A DNA stretch of 64,000 nucleotides from Cytobacillus firmus DS1 (GCF_000565285.1 NZ_APVL01000003.1:186001-250000), one strand, 5' to 3'. Positions 1-9,506 are shown, counted from the stretch's first letter. Made by a program: numbers and translations. The notes: generated from the letters alone by a model not told the origin.

Positions 1-581
1 GAGAAGCCTTCAAAGCCGGCTTCCACGATGAACGCTGTTGTTCCTTTATGCTTGGAGGATGGATCTGTCAGGGCAAACACGACATAGATATCTGCGATTC
101 CGCCGTTTGTGATGAATATTTTGCTGCCGTTTAAGACGTAATGATCGCCCTCAAGACGTGCTGTCGTTCTCATTCCGCCGGCATCAGATCCACTGCCCGG
201 CTCAGTAAGGCCGTATGCGCCGATTTTTTCACCTTGTGCCATAGGCTTTAAGTATTTTTGCTTTTGCTCTTCGTTTCCGAACTTGAAGATCGGCCAGCCT
301 GCAAGGGAAGTATGGGCAGAAAGAGTTACACCTGTAGAGGCACATACTCTGGAAAGCTCTTCAACTGCGATGCAGTAAGCCAGGTAATCACTGCCGATTC
401 CGCCGTACTCTTCTGGCCACGGAATCCCTGTTAAGCCAAGCTCCGCCATTTTGTCAAAAATCTCTCTGTCAAAGCGCTCTTCTTCGTCGCGTTCTGCAGC
501 TGTCGGTGCAACTTCGTTCCTGGCAAAATCGCGCACCATTTTTCTGATCATTTCATGCTCTTCACTTAATTGGAAATTCAT
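1..581 (-). CDS. Acyl-CoA dehydrogenase, C-terminus cut by window edge
   Basis: About 193 N-terminal residues of a flavin-dependent acyl-CoA dehydrogenase, which forms the trans-2 double bond in the first step of beta-oxidation. The visible part starts [16 protein letters not shown] and contains the middle-domain motif [16 protein letters not shown], which contacts FAD and substrate, then [12 protein letters not shown]. The ATG at 581 follows GAGGGACC on the minus strand. It is a close paralogue of the complete acyl-CoA dehydrogenase just upstream at 860-1990, so this is a tandem duplicate at the end of a beta-oxidation cluster. A MITE-like repeat separates the two. The catalytic glutamate and C-terminal helical domain lie outside the window. 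Chain-length preference cannot be judged. Confidence 0.93.
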   Translation of the reverse strand, partial: MNFQLSEEHEMIRKMVRDFARNEVAPTAAERDEEERFDREIFDKMAELGLTGIPWPEEYGGIGSDYLAYCIAVEELSRVCASTGVTLSAHTSLAGWPIFKFGNEEQKQKYLKPMAQGEKIGAYGLTEPGSGSDAGGMRTTARLEGDHYVLNGSKIFITNGGIADIYVVFALTDPSSKHKGTTAFIVEAGFEGF

Positions 582-623
582 TGTTGGTCCCTCGCTTTAT
601 ATGGATTCGTTGATTTTTTTGAA

Positions 624-843
624 AGACTCTTTTCGTATAAATTGTTTTTTTCGATTTCAATGTTGTCCGTTGATTTCCGCTCCAGGATGCTCGCTTTCCG
701 CGGGGCGTGCGTTGAGCCTCCTCGATGCTACGTCTCTGCGGGGTCTCACCTGTCCCGCTACTCCCGCAGGAGTCTCGCACCTTCCGCTGCAATCAACTCA
801 GTAAATATAATACAAATAGTAAGAACCTTTGCGAAAACAGCCT
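624..843 (-). repeat. MITE-like repeat R1, copy 1 (220 bp)
   Basis: Dispersed non-coding repeat also found at 35279-35521 and 54111-54390. The ends form an imperfect inverted repeat (AGACTCTTTTCG on one side, AGCCT preceded by CGAAAAC on the other). The element is flanked by a perfect 6-bp direct repeat TTTGAA at 618-623 and 844-849, which looks like a target-site duplication. It contains GC-rich hairpins such as the paired words around CCCGCTACTCCCGCAGG. It lacks the inner hairpin of about 60 bp present in the other copies. It sits 16 nt downstream of the acdA stop codon, inside the beta-oxidation cluster. It encodes no transposase. Confidence 0.75.
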
Positions 844-859
844 TTTGAACAAGGCTCTT

Positions 860-1990
860 TTACAGCTGTTTGCTGATGACAATCCGCTGAATTTCGCTTG
901 TGCCTTCATAGATTTCGGTAATTTTTGCATCGCGGAAGTAGCGCTCAACCGGGTAGTCCTCTGTGTAGCCGTAGCCGCCGAATACCTGGATAGCTTCTGT
1001 TGTCACGTCCACTGCCGTTTTGGATGCAAACAGCTTTGCCATGGAGGCTTCGAGTCCGCACTTGATGCCGCGCTGGCGCATGTCTGCTGCGCGATAGATT
1101 AATAGTTTTGCTGCTTCAACGCTTGTCGCCATGTCTGCAAGCTTAAAACCGACACCCTGCTGAGCGGCAATCGGCTTGCCGAACTGTACGCGTTCCTTTG
1201 CATAACCCGCGGCTGCTTCAAAAGCTGCTTCTGCGATTCCAAGTGCCTGTGAAGCAATCCCGATCCGTCCGGCATCCAGATTAGCCATCGCAATCTTGAA
1301 GCCTTCTCCTTCATTGCCGAGGAGATTTTCAGCCGGAACCCGCATATCTTCAAATGTCAGCTGAAGCGTTCTGGAGCCGTGCAGACCCATTTTGTGCTCA
1401 TCTTTTCCAAATACAAGGCCTGGCGTATCCTTCTCGACAATGAAAGCAGAGATGCCTTTGCTGCCAAGCTCCGGATTTGTGGAAGCAAATACGATATATA
1501 CGTCGGCTTCGCCGGCATTCGTGATGAACACTTTTGAGCCATTAATGACATAATGATCTCCGTCTTTTACCGCACGGGACTTTAAGCTTCCGGCATCTGA
1601 GCCTGCGCTCGGTTCCGTGAGGCAAAAAGCGCCGAGATACTCGCCTGAAGCAAGCTTCGGAATATATTTCTGCTTTTGCTCTTCCGTACCGAAATAAAGG
1701 ATTGGGTTTGTTCCAACCGATGTGTGGACCGATAAAATAACGCCAACCGTCGCACTTACGCGGGACAGTTCATGGATGGCGATAATATAAGAGGTAAAGT
1801 CCATTTCAGATCCGCCGTATTTTTCAGGAATCGGAATCCCCATCAAGCCAAGCTCGCCCATTTTGCGGAGAATCTCCCTTGGAAACACGCCCTGCTCCAT
1901 TTTTTCAACAAAAGGGGCGATTTCTGCCTGAGCAAAATCGCGCACCATTTTTCTCATCATTTCCTGCTCTTCAGTAAATCTCAGGTTCAT
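860..1990 (-). CDS. acdA: Acyl-CoA dehydrogenase AcdA
   Basis: A 376-residue soluble flavoenzyme that oxidises acyl-CoA to trans-2-enoyl-CoA and passes electrons to ETF. The N-terminal helical domain opens with [16 protein letters not shown]. The middle beta domain carries [16 protein letters not shown] and the C-terminal helical domain ends with [14 protein letters not shown]. The Glu in YEGT is the usual position of the catalytic base in short-chain enzymes. The ATG has a GGAGGG box 7 nt upstream. Length and position next to the fadF cluster match B. subtilis AcdA. It lies 48 nt after the hydroxyacyl-CoA dehydrogenase gene and is probably co-transcribed with it. Substrate length is not shown by the sequence. 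Confidence 0.93.
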   Translation of the reverse strand: MNLRFTEEQEMMRKMVRDFAQAEIAPFVEKMEQGVFPREILRKMGELGLMGIPIPEKYGGSEMDFTSYIIAIHELSRVSATVGVILSVHTSVGTNPILYFGTEEQKQKYIPKLASGEYLGAFCLTEPSAGSDAGSLKSRAVKDGDHYVINGSKVFITNAGEADVYIVFASTNPELGSKGISAFIVEKDTPGLVFGKDEHKMGLHGSRTLQLTFEDMRVPAENLLGNEGEGFKIAMANLDAGRIGIASQALGIAEAAFEAAAGYAKERVQFGKPIAAQQGVGFKLADMATSVEAAKLLIYRAADMRQRGIKCGLEASMAKLFASKTAVDVTTEAIQVFGGYGYTEDYPVERYFRDAKITEIYEGTSEIQRIVISKQL

Positions 1991-2038
1991 TTGTATACCC
2001 TCCGATGCTGCCTGGGTCTGGTGGCCAAGGCTAATGGT

Positions 2039-2890
2039 TTATTCGTAAACGTAGAAGCCTCTGCCTGTCTTCTTGCCAAGCCAGCCGGCTTTTACATATT
2101 TTCTTAACAGCGGGCATGGGCGGTATTTATCATCGCCAAAGCCTTCATGCAGGGTTTCCATAATATACAGGCATGTGTCCAGGCCAATGAAGTCAGCCAA
2201 AGTCAGCGGCCCCATTGGATGGTTCATGCCAAGCTTCATCACTTCATCAATGGCCTCTTTTGTCGCGACCCCTTCGTAAAGCGTGAAGATTGCTTCATTG
2301 ATCATCGGCATCAGGATGCGGTTGGATACGAATCCTGGGAAGTCATTTACTTCAACCGGCACTTTTTTGAGTGTCTTTGTGATGTCTTCAATGGTTTGGT
2401 ACACTTCGTCTGCAGTCGCAAGGCCGCGGATGATTTCCACAAGCTTCATCACCGGCACCGGGTTCATAAAATGCATGCCGATTACTTTTTCCGGACGCTT
2501 TGTTGCTGCTGCGATTTCTGTAATCGGAAGGGATGACGTGTTGCTTGCCAGAATCGCATGCTCTGGTGCAATTTCATCGAGCTGGCTGAAGATCTTTGTT
2601 TTAATCTCCATGTTTTCAACCGCTGCTTCGATGACGAGCTCTACGTTTTTGGCGTCCTGAAGATTGCTTGAAGCGGTTACATTTTTGAGTACTGCTTCCA
2701 TCTCTTCCGCTGTCATGCGCTCTTTTTCCACCTGGCGGGAAAGATTCTTCTTAATTACAGCAAGTCCGCGTTCCACAAACTCCGGTTTTAAGTCATTTAA
2801 GATGACGCTATAGCCTGCCTGTGCACATACCTGTGCGATGCCTGAACCCATTTGTCCAGCACCGATTACCATAATGTTTTTTACGTTCAT
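2039..2890 (-). CDS. hbd: 3-hydroxybutyryl-CoA dehydrogenase
   Basis: A 283-residue NAD-dependent dehydrogenase that converts 3-hydroxyacyl-CoA to 3-ketoacyl-CoA (or the reverse). The N-terminal Rossmann fold shows MVIGAGQMGSGIAQ. The catalytic region has SNTSSLPITEIA and HFMNPVPVMKLVEIIRG, with the His of the HFMNP motif. The C-terminal domain contains NHPMGPLTLADFIGLD, the family's substrate-side signature. The ATG has GGAGGATAC about 7 nt upstream. It is a homologue of B. subtilis MmgB, placed between a thiolase and an acyl-CoA dehydrogenase as in mmgABC. The leader upstream holds an array of GGCCGATAAA words with a period of about 21 bp. Confidence 0.93.
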   Translation of the reverse strand: MNVKNIMVIGAGQMGSGIAQVCAQAGYSVILNDLKPEFVERGLAVIKKNLSRQVEKERMTAEEMEAVLKNVTASSNLQDAKNVELVIEAAVENMEIKTKIFSQLDEIAPEHAILASNTSSLPITEIAAATKRPEKVIGMHFMNPVPVMKLVEIIRGLATADEVYQTIEDITKTLKKVPVEVNDFPGFVSNRILMPMINEAIFTLYEGVATKEAIDEVMKLGMNHPMGPLTLADFIGLDTCLYIMETLHEGFGDDKYRPCPLLRKYVKAGWLGKKTGRGFYVYE

Positions 2891-2913
2891 TTTTGTATCC
2901 TCCGTTCGTGGGT

Positions 2914-3147
2914 TTTGCCGGTAAATTGTTAATTTGGTCCGAATAAATGATCAGCTGCCTCTATCGTTTTTCAGTTTGGCCGGTATTTCTGCTGATTTGG
3001 CCGGTAATTTTATGAAATCGGCCGGTAAATGTTTGTTCAGTCCTGCGATTTATCCGATTGGCCGATAAATTGATTATTTTGGCCGTAAAAATCCTAATTC
3101 CGGCCGATAAGTGATCAGTTGCATCTATCTCTCAGCCGGTAAAACGA
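2914..3147. repeat. Array of GGCCGGTAAA/GGCCGATAAA words, period about 21 bp
   Basis: The gap between the thiolase stop and the hbd start holds about nine degenerate copies of TTTGGCCGRTAAA. Clear cores start near 2975, 2996, 3018, 3058, 3078 and 3100; weaker ones lie near 2914, 2933 and 3133. Steps are 20-22 bp or twice that. The same word, on the opposite strand and with exact 21-bp steps, occurs at 24921-24990. No open reading frame with a ribosome binding site is present, and no strong hairpin is obvious. Function unknown. Confidence 0.6.
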
Positions 3148-3183
3148 TGCTTTTCCGGCTGCACACTCCGTCCCAAAAACAGA

Positions 3184-4371
3184 TTACTGCTTCGGAACCT
3201 CAATCATCACCGCATCGCCCTGGCCGCCGCCGCTGCAGATGGCCGCGATGCCGATTCCGCCTCCACGGCGCTTCAGTTCGTGCATCAGGGTCAGAATGAT
3301 TCTTGCTCCGCTCGCGCCAATTGGGTGGCCGAGTGCCACAGCCCCGCCGTTGACGTTTACCTTTTCTGCATCAAGACCGGCAATTTTCCCGCTTGTTAAA
3401 GCCACGGCCGCAAATGCTTCATTTATTTCAAATAGATCAATCTCTTCCAGGGTTTTTCCTGTCTTTTTCAAAAGAGCATTAATGACAAGGCCCGGTGTCT
3501 GCGGGAAGTCTTTGGCTTCCACCGCAAGAGCTGTATGGCCGAGAATATAAGCTTCCGGTTTTTTGCCTTCGCGTTCTGCACGTTCTTCGCTCATCAATAC
3601 CAATGCTGCTGCCCCGTCGTTGACGCCAGGCGCATTTCCGGCAGTGATCGTTCCGTCGGAGTTAAAAACAGATCCGAGCTTGGCGAGCTTTTCTAAAGAA
3701 GTATCTTTACGAGGAGACTCATCCTGAGAAACAACGACCGGGTCCCCTTTTCGCTGAGGCACTTCAATGGGAACGATTTCTTCTGCCAGTTTGCCGGATT
3801 CGATTGCAGCAAGTGCACGTTCATGGCTTCTCAGCGCCCAGTTGTCCTGCTCTTCACGGCTGATTTCGAATTCTTTAGCTGTCGAGTTTCCGTAAGTTCC
3901 CATATGGACGCCTGTGAAGCTGCAGCTTAAACCGTCGTGGACCATTAAATCCTTGACTGTTGAATCACCCATGCGCAGGCCCCAGCGTGCTTTTGGCAAA
4001 ATATATGGCGCGTTGCTCATGGACTCCATGCCGCCGGCTACGATGACTTCCTCGTCACCCGCCCGGATGATCTGATCTCCTAAAGTGACGCTTCGCATGC
4101 CGGAAGCACAAACTTTATTGATCGTTTCCGTTTTCACTTCCCATGGCAAGCCTGCTTTTCTGGCAGCCTGACGTGAGGGGATCTGGCCCTGGCCTCCCTG
4201 GAGAACTGTTCCGAGAATCACTTCATCTACATCCCCCGGGTTGACGCCGGCACGGTTCAGCGCTTCTTTAACTGCAAATCCGCCAAGATCAGAAGCTGAA
4301 AAGCTGCTGAGCCCGCCGGCAAATTTTCCAAAAGGTGTTCTTACTCCGCTAAGAATTACGGTTTTCCCCAT
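3184..4371 (-). CDS. Acetyl-CoA acetyltransferase (thiolase)
   Basis: A 395-residue thiolase II that cleaves 3-ketoacyl-CoA or condenses two acetyl-CoA. The acyl-accepting Cys lies in [11 protein letters not shown] near residue 88. The catalytic His is in [17 protein letters not shown] near residue 350, and the second Cys is in [13 protein letters not shown] near residue 380. NEAFAAVAL is also present. The ATG is preceded by AAAGGAG with 9 nt spacing. It is the first gene of the thiolase, hbd, acd run, equivalent to mmgA-mmgB-mmgC of B. subtilis. The 324-nt leader contains a degenerate FadR-like box and a cre-like box. Whether it mainly degrades or builds (acetoacetyl-CoA) cannot be told from sequence. 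Confidence 0.95.
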   Translation of the reverse strand: MGKTVILSGVRTPFGKFAGGLSSFSASDLGGFAVKEALNRAGVNPGDVDEVILGTVLQGGQGQIPSRQAARKAGLPWEVKTETINKVCASGMRSVTLGDQIIRAGDEEVIVAGGMESMSNAPYILPKARWGLRMGDSTVKDLMVHDGLSCSFTGVHMGTYGNSTAKEFEISREEQDNWALRSHERALAAIESGKLAEEIVPIEVPQRKGDPVVVSQDESPRKDTSLEKLAKLGSVFNSDGTITAGNAPGVNDGAAALVLMSEERAEREGKKPEAYILGHTALAVEAKDFPQTPGLVINALLKKTGKTLEEIDLFEINEAFAAVALTSGKIAGLDAEKVNVNGGAVALGHPIGASGARIILTLMHELKRRGGGIGIAAICSGGGQGDAVMIEVPKQ

Positions 4372-4485
4372 AAAGAATCGCTCCTTTGTACTATTAATTT
4401 AAAATGTTCTAATAATTAATTTGAAAAAAATCGGGTCTATGAAGCAGTTCTGGTTGAAGTTAAATACTAGTGAAGGTGTGTTGGC

Positions 4486-4503
4486 TGACTGAACGCTCGC
4501 TCG
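4486..4503. promoter_or_regulatory. Degenerate FadR-like operator upstream of thiolase
   Basis: The word TGACTGAACGCTCGCTCG follows the layout TGAnTGA-N4-TCAnTCA with two A-to-G changes in the right half. It lies 115 nt upstream of the thiolase start, in the fadF-thiolase gap. The same layout, better conserved, lies over the fadF promoter at 6890. Binding by a FadR-type repressor is inferred from layout only. Confidence 0.35.
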
Positions 4504-4555
4504 AAAAAACCGCGAAATCAAAGGATTTTCTCCCTCATCAGCAGACAAGAAAAAT

Positions 4556-4569
4556 TGTAAGCGCTTTAT
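4556..4569 (-). promoter_or_regulatory. Candidate CcpA cre site in beta-oxidation cluster
   Basis: On the minus strand the site reads ATAAAGCGCTTACA, matching the cre consensus TGWNANCGNTNWCA at 12 of 14 positions; the first two bases differ. It lies in the 324-nt gap between fadF and the thiolase. Glucose repression of fatty-acid degradation through CcpA is known in B. subtilis, so the site is plausible but unproven. Confidence 0.4.
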
Positions 4570-4695
4570 CATATTATATTTTACTAGAAAAATAGCGGAA
4601 ATTGAAACACTTTACGCAAAATTCTGGTAAAAACATTTTTCGTCAAAATGCTTTACTGGAATTTCGGCAGTGCTTCAATTTCCACTTTCACTATG

Positions 4696-6813
4696 CTAGG
4701 ATGCTACATTCCGGCTTTCGCCCACAACGGACTTTTCGAGAATTTCAGCAACATCATACGTATGAACCTGTTCTTCCACTTCTTTAGCTTTCGTTCCATC
4801 AGACAGCATGGTTAAGCAGTATGGACATCCTGAGCTGATCACGGATGGATTCACTGCCAGCGCCTGCTCTGTGCGTGATACGTTGATGCGGTGTCCGGTT
4901 TCTTCTTCCATCCACATCAGCCCGCCACCCGCTCCACAGCACATGCCGGTTTCGCGGTTTCTTTCCATTTCCACAAGCTTGACGCCCGGGATGCTCTTAA
5001 GGATTTCACGCGGAGGATCATACACTTCGTTGTAGCGTCCCAGATAACAGGAATCATGGAAGGTAATCGTTTCTTCCACAGCATATTGCGGCTTCAGCTT
5101 GCCTTCTTCCACAAGCCGGGCAAGAACTTCAGTATGGTGATAAACCTCTGCCTCTAATCCGAAATCCGGATATTCATTTTTAAAAATGTTGTAGGCATGG
5201 GGATCAATCGTGACGATCTTCTTCACTTCATTTTTCTCAAACTCTTCAATATTCTTTGTGGCAAGCTCCTGGAACAAGAACTCGTTTCCAAGACGTCTTG
5301 GCGTGTCACCGGAGTTCTTTTCCTTGTTGCCAAGGATGGCGAACTTGACGCCGGCCTCATTCATTAGTCTCGCAAAGGAAAGAGCGATCTTCTGGCTGCG
5401 GTTGTCGTAAGAGCCCATTGAGCCAACCCAGAATAAGTATTCGAACTCTTCGCCCGCCTTTTTCATTTCCTTCACTGTCGGCACATGAACATCTTCACGT
5501 GCTTCTCTCCAGTCTTCGCGCTCCTTGCGGTTCAGTCCCCAAGGATTGCCCTGGCGCTCGATATTAGTCATGGCGCGCTGTGCGTCAGCGTCCATTTTAC
5601 CCTCAGTTAACACAAGGTAGCGGCGCAGATCAATAATTTTATCAACATGTTCATTCATTACCGGACATTGGTCTTCACAGTTTCGGCAAGTCGTACAGGC
5701 CCAGATTTCTTCTTCTGTAATAACTTCGCCAATCAGGCTTGGGCTGTAAGCAAGGCCAGCCGCAGCTTCTTCTGCACCCTGGCCGGCAGCTGCAAGAGCA
5801 AGCTGATTGCCTTTCGTATTGGAAAAAGCGAATGTCGGCACCCACGGCTGCTTCGACGTGACAACAGCTCCGTGATTCGTTAAATGATCACGCAATTTCA
5901 GGATTAAATCCATCGGCGAAAGCATCTTTCCAGTGCCGGTTGCCGGACACATATTGGTACAGCGTCCGCATTCCACACACGCATAGAAATCGATCATCTG
6001 ATGCTGTGTAAAATCTTCAATCTTTCCGACACCAAAGCTTTCCTGTGATTCATCTTCAAAGTCGATTGCTTTTAATTTCCCCGGATTATCCAGACGGTTG
6101 AAATATACGTTGGCCGGTCCGGCGATTAAGTGAGCGTGCTTGGATTGCGGCACGTACACAAGGAAAGCGAGCAGGAATACTAAGTGAATCCACCATGAGA
6201 TGTAAAACACAACGATTGAAGCCGTTTCACCCATCCATGAGAATGCACCGGCAATCAGGGAAGCAACCGGCTCTGTCCAGGTTCCTTCATGGCCATGCCA
6301 AATCATGCCCATTCCATTGCCAAGCAGCACCGAAAGCATGAGCCCGCCGATAAAAATAAGGACGAGACCTGATTTGAATCCGCGCTTTAAGCGGACAAGC
6401 TTTTCCACATAACGGCGGTAGAAAGCCCAGATTACCGCAACAAGGATCATCAGGGTCACAATTTCCTGAAAAAAGGTGAACCCGGGATATAAAGGTCCAA
6501 GCGGCAGGTGTGCACCTGGCTTAATTCCTTTGATAATAAAATCAATTGCTCCGAATTGGACAAGTATAAAGCCGTAGAAAAACATCACGTGAATGATGCC
6601 GCTTTTCTTATCCTTTAAAAGCTTTTTCTGGCCAAAAACATTGACCCAGATCTTTTCAAGGCGCTCTTTCACCTTGCCGTCAAACTCCACCTTTTTGCCA
6701 AGCTTAATATATTCAATCCGCGTCTTCACAACATAGACAAACAAGCTGACAGCGTAAGCGGTTACAAGAAGGAATGCAATTAAGTTGATCCATAATAAAC
6801 CGTTCATGGGCAT
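4696..6813 (-). CDS. fadF: FadF-type iron-sulfur membrane protein
   Basis: A 705-residue protein, the same length as B. subtilis FadF (YwjF). It is thought to move electrons from the acyl-CoA dehydrogenase/ETF system to the membrane quinone pool. The N-terminal third has about five or six membrane segments (residues 8-30, 75-100, 115-135, 150-175, 200-225) resembling a respiratory gamma subunit. Two 4Fe-4S motifs follow, CVECGRCTNMCP and CTTCRNCEDQCP. Two cysteine-rich CCG-type domains are marked by FHDSCYLGRYNE, GMCCGAGGGLMWM and SSGCPYCLTML. AAAGGAG lies 4 nt before the first ATG; a second in-frame ATG at 6807 has 10-nt spacing and is equally possible. It heads the beta-oxidation cluster and has its own FadR-type promoter. 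Confidence 0.93.
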   Translation of the reverse strand: MPMNGLLWINLIAFLLVTAYAVSLFVYVVKTRIEYIKLGKKVEFDGKVKERLEKIWVNVFGQKKLLKDKKSGIIHVMFFYGFILVQFGAIDFIIKGIKPGAHLPLGPLYPGFTFFQEIVTLMILVAVIWAFYRRYVEKLVRLKRGFKSGLVLIFIGGLMLSVLLGNGMGMIWHGHEGTWTEPVASLIAGAFSWMGETASIVVFYISWWIHLVFLLAFLVYVPQSKHAHLIAGPANVYFNRLDNPGKLKAIDFEDESQESFGVGKIEDFTQHQMIDFYACVECGRCTNMCPATGTGKMLSPMDLILKLRDHLTNHGAVVTSKQPWVPTFAFSNTKGNQLALAAAGQGAEEAAAGLAYSPSLIGEVITEEEIWACTTCRNCEDQCPVMNEHVDKIIDLRRYLVLTEGKMDADAQRAMTNIERQGNPWGLNRKEREDWREAREDVHVPTVKEMKKAGEEFEYLFWVGSMGSYDNRSQKIALSFARLMNEAGVKFAILGNKEKNSGDTPRRLGNEFLFQELATKNIEEFEKNEVKKIVTIDPHAYNIFKNEYPDFGLEAEVYHHTEVLARLVEEGKLKPQYAVEETITFHDSCYLGRYNEVYDPPREILKSIPGVKLVEMERNRETGMCCGAGGGLMWMEEETGHRINVSRTEQALAVNPSVISSGCPYCLTMLSDGTKAKEVEEQVHTYDVAEILEKSVVGESRNVAS

Positions 6814-6880
6814 GGTGCTCCTTTCCTCATCTTAGAAAATTTTAAAAACAATATAATTTTCTGAATTTACTCTTACTCCC

Positions 6881-6908
6881 ATTATATTATGAATGAGCAT
6901 TCAGTCAA
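6881..6908 (-). promoter_or_regulatory. Sigma-A promoter of fadF with overlapping FadR-type operator
   Basis: On the minus strand, TTGACT (6903-6908) and TATAAT (6881-6886) are 16 nt apart, a good vegetative promoter. The imperfect palindrome TGAATGAGCATTCAGTCA (6890-6907) fills the spacer and most of the -35 box and matches the TGAnTGA-N4-TCAnTCA layout of FadR sites in B. subtilis. A repressor bound here would block RNA polymerase, with relief by long-chain acyl-CoA. The fadR gene is not in the window. Confidence 0.72.
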
Positions 6909-7064
6909 CTACTTTTCTTAAAACTTGTTCGAAAAATTTTATTATTTCCATTTATTAATTTCTTTTTTAAAGCGGAAAAGTCCTCCCTATTTGGAAAGAA
7001 CCCCTGATAGAAATGGCATTGCAGGAAATACTAACAGGAAAATCCTGTCGGGAGGAAGATCACA

Positions 7065-8267
7065 ATGACTGTCTGGAATATCATGATGGCCGTTTTACTC
7101 GTCATATTCCTGTGGCTCTATATTGATTTTACACTGGGCCGGAAAAGCCATATGAAAAAGCTTGAGCGGACCACCCTGCCCATCAGGCAGTCTGATATGG
7201 AATTGTTCGCAGACGGGCCTGCTTTGTTTGATAATTTATTCTCCGAGCTTAAAAAAGCGCAAAAGCACATCCATGTTTTATTTTATATTGTGAAGGATGA
7301 TAAAATCAGCAAGGAGTTTTTAACTATATTAATGGGTAAAGCAAAAGAAGGAGTGGAAGTCCGTCTTCTCCTGGATTGGGCAGGAAGCTTTCCTGTCAAA
7401 AGAAAAACCGTTAAGGAACTGAAAAGCAGCGGCATCAAATTTTCGTTTGCGCATGTGCCAAAGCTTCCTTTTCTCTTTTACTCATTTCAGGCCAGGAACC
7501 ATCGGAAAATTACTGTAATTGACGGAAAGATCGGGTACAGCGGCGGTTTTAACATCGGCAAAGAATACATCAATCAGGATAAAAAGCTGAATCCGTGGCG
7601 TGACTACCATTTAAAATTTTGTGGCGAAGGCGTGCAGGATCTGCAAAGAGAGTTTCTGACTGACTGGTATAAAGCAACGAAGACCGACCTGCTCGCAAAC
7701 AGCGTCTATTTTCCTGAGCTTCATGCAGGTGAATACCGCCATCAGTTTGCGGCTTATAAAGGTGCTTTTCTGGAAGAAAGCTTCTCCTCCTTAATACGGA
7801 ATGCGAAAACGAGCATTACGATTGGGACCCCTTATTTTATTCCGGGCAAGAGACTTTTTCAGGATATACTCCATGCCCTGGAACGCGGCGTCACGGTCAA
7901 GATCCTCGTCCCATGCGTGACAGATCATATCCTTGTAAAGGAAGCCTCTTATCTTTATCTTAGAACCTTGATAAAAGAAGGCGCTTATGTGTATGAGTAC
8001 AAAAAGGGATTTTACCATGCAAAGGCGATTTTGATCGATGATGAGATCAGTGATATCGGAACAGCCAATTTTGATAAGCGGAGCCTGTTTTTAAATTATG
8101 AAATCAATTGCTTTATTTATGACAAAGAGTTCATTAAGCAAATCCAGGCTGTTGTAGACAAAGACATACTAAATGCAAAGAGATTGACCCTAAAAGAATT
8201 AAACCGGGTGGACCCTTTACGGACATTCAAAGAGATGCTTGCCCGGTCTGTGGCAAGTTTCCTATAA
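7065..8267 (+). CDS. clsB: Cardiolipin synthase (PLD family), ClsB/YwjE type
   Basis: A 400-residue phospholipase D-superfamily enzyme. It joins two phosphatidylglycerol molecules to make cardiolipin at the membrane. One N-terminal membrane segment (about residues 5-24) anchors it. Two HKD motifs are visible: NHRKITVIDGKIGYSGG near residue 147 and YHAKAILIDDEISDIGTANF near residue 322. The start ATG follows GGGAGGAAG. Its place between fadF and uvsE equals that of ywjE in B. subtilis. Repeat R2 copy A starts directly after its TAA stop. It has one membrane segment instead of the two of classical ClsA, as in the YwjE subgroup. Confidence 0.9.
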   Translation: MTVWNIMMAVLLVIFLWLYIDFTLGRKSHMKKLERTTLPIRQSDMELFADGPALFDNLFSELKKAQKHIHVLFYIVKDDKISKEFLTILMGKAKEGVEVRLLLDWAGSFPVKRKTVKELKSSGIKFSFAHVPKLPFLFYSFQARNHRKITVIDGKIGYSGGFNIGKEYINQDKKLNPWRDYHLKFCGEGVQDLQREFLTDWYKATKTDLLANSVYFPELHAGEYRHQFAAYKGAFLEESFSSLIRNAKTSITIGTPYFIPGKRLFQDILHALERGVTVKILVPCVTDHILVKEASYLYLRTLIKEGAYVYEYKKGFYHAKAILIDDEISDIGTANFDKRSLFLNYEINCFIYDKEFIKQIQAVVDKDILNAKRLTLKELNRVDPLRTFKEMLARSVASFL

Positions 8268-8450
8268 GAAAAGCGGAAGCGCCTTGCCCACGAAGGAGCT
8301 CAGACTAAGAACGCCACGTCCTGTGGCAACGTCTGCATGACCCCCTTCCTGGGGGCCCCAAGCACAAGACGAGCCCTGCAGGAAGGTGTTCTTTCCTTCC
8401 GGAAGGGATTGGCTTGTGACCTCGAGGGAGTAGGCGCTGGAGCTAAACAG
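8268..8450 (+). repeat. Stop-codon-abutting repeat R2, copy A
   Basis: A repeat of about 183 bp that begins GAAAAGCGGAAGCGCC right after the clsB TAA and ends GGCGCTGGAGCTAAACAG. Other copies are at 22202-22385 (minus) and 23720-23902 (plus), both also directly after a stop codon in the same orientation as the upstream gene. Internal words such as CCACGTCCTGTGGC and CCCCCTTCCTGGGGGCCC form hairpins, and each copy carries compensated changes in these stems. It has no coding capacity. It forms most of the uvsE leader region. Confidence 0.75.
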
Positions 8451-8515
8451 CTCTCGAAATACAAAGATTTACATTCTGTTAGAATAGAGACCAGCAAAAA
8501 AGAAGGTGCTGCAAA

Positions 8516-9472
8516 TTGAAAATCAGACTGGGGTATGTTTCCCATGCGATCAGCTTGTGGGAGGCATCTCCTGCAAGGACATTAACGTTTACGCGCTATC
8601 AGCAGCTGCCTGAGGAGGAAAGGCTGGACAAGCTGAAGGCCGTCACAGCAGTAAATCTGCAAAATACGTTAAGAATGCTTTATTTTAATATCGCCCATGA
8701 AATTCAGCTGTATCGGCTCTCAAGCTCCATCGTGCCTCTGGCCACACACCCGGAGGTTTTATGGGATTTTGTCACCCCCTTCAAGGAAAAATGGCTTGAG
8801 ATTGGCGATTTGATAAAAAAACATGGTCTCCGCGTAAGCTTTCATCCTAATCAATTCACCCTGTTCACTTCTCCGCGCGAGGATGTGACCCGGAATGCAG
8901 TTAAAGATATGGAATACCATTACCGCATGTTTGAAGCCATGGGTATTGAAAAGAAAAGCATCATCAATATCCATATTGGCGGGGCTTATGGGGACAAGCT
9001 CTCGACCATTGACCGGTTCCATGAAAACCTGAAGATGCTGCCGTCACATATTAAAGAGCAAATGACACTTGAAAATGATGATAAAACCTATAATGCGGAT
9101 GAAACTCTCCTTGCCTGCCATAAGGAAAACATCCCTCTTGTATTTGATTATCATCACCATATGGCGAACCTCAGCACCCGCCCGCTGGAAGAGCTGCTTC
9201 CGGAGATTTTTCAGACGTGGGACAAAACAGGACTCAAGCCGAAAATTCATATTTCCTCGCCCAAATCGGAAAAAGCCTTTCGGTCCCATGCCGACTATGT
9301 TGACCTGGATTTTATCCGGCCCCTTCTCGACGTGCTGAAACCCTTTAACCGGGATGTCGATTTTATGATCGAGGCGAAAGCCAAGGACAAGGCTGCGCTT
9401 AAGCTGACAGAGGATATCAGCAGCGTCCGCGGAGTGAAAAGGATTGGCGGGGCGGAGATTGAGTGGAAATAG
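8516..9472 (+). CDS. uvsE: UV damage endonuclease UvsE
   Basis: A 318-residue UV-damage endonuclease with a metal-dependent TIM barrel that nicks DNA 5' of cyclobutane dimers and 6-4 photoproducts. The start [11 protein letters not shown] and the metal-site motifs [34 protein letters not shown] and [10 protein letters not shown] are typical. The TTG start is chosen because AAGGTG lies 7 nt upstream and no ATG fits. Its place next to clsB corresponds to ywjD of B. subtilis, where it protects spores. A hairpin terminator shared with the convergent cysteine dioxygenase gene follows. Confidence 0.93.
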   Translation: MKIRLGYVSHAISLWEASPARTLTFTRYQQLPEEERLDKLKAVTAVNLQNTLRMLYFNIAHEIQLYRLSSSIVPLATHPEVLWDFVTPFKEKWLEIGDLIKKHGLRVSFHPNQFTLFTSPREDVTRNAVKDMEYHYRMFEAMGIEKKSIINIHIGGAYGDKLSTIDRFHENLKMLPSHIKEQMTLENDDKTYNADETLLACHKENIPLVFDYHHHMANLSTRPLEELLPEIFQTWDKTGLKPKIHISSPKSEKAFRSHADYVDLDFIRPLLDVLKPFNRDVDFMIEAKAKDKAALKLTEDISSVRGVKRIGGAEIEWK

Positions 9473-9473
9473 T

Positions 9474-9506
9474 GAAGGCGTTCCATGTGCGGAACGCCTT
9501 TTTATT
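9474..9506. terminator. Bidirectional terminator between uvsE and cysteine dioxygenase
   Basis: GGCGTTCC and GGAACGCC pair around a short loop and are followed by TTTTT on the plus strand. On the minus strand the hairpin overlaps the end of the convergent gene. Confidence 0.75.

Noticed and set aside
562..848. Short open frames on both strands in the acdA flank
   Set aside because: They lie across MITE-like repeat R1 copy 1 and its edges, with no ribosome sites.
8300..8545. Open frames inside the 183-bp repeat R2
   Set aside because: The frames are not shared by the other R2 copies, whose substitutions preserve hairpins and not codons.
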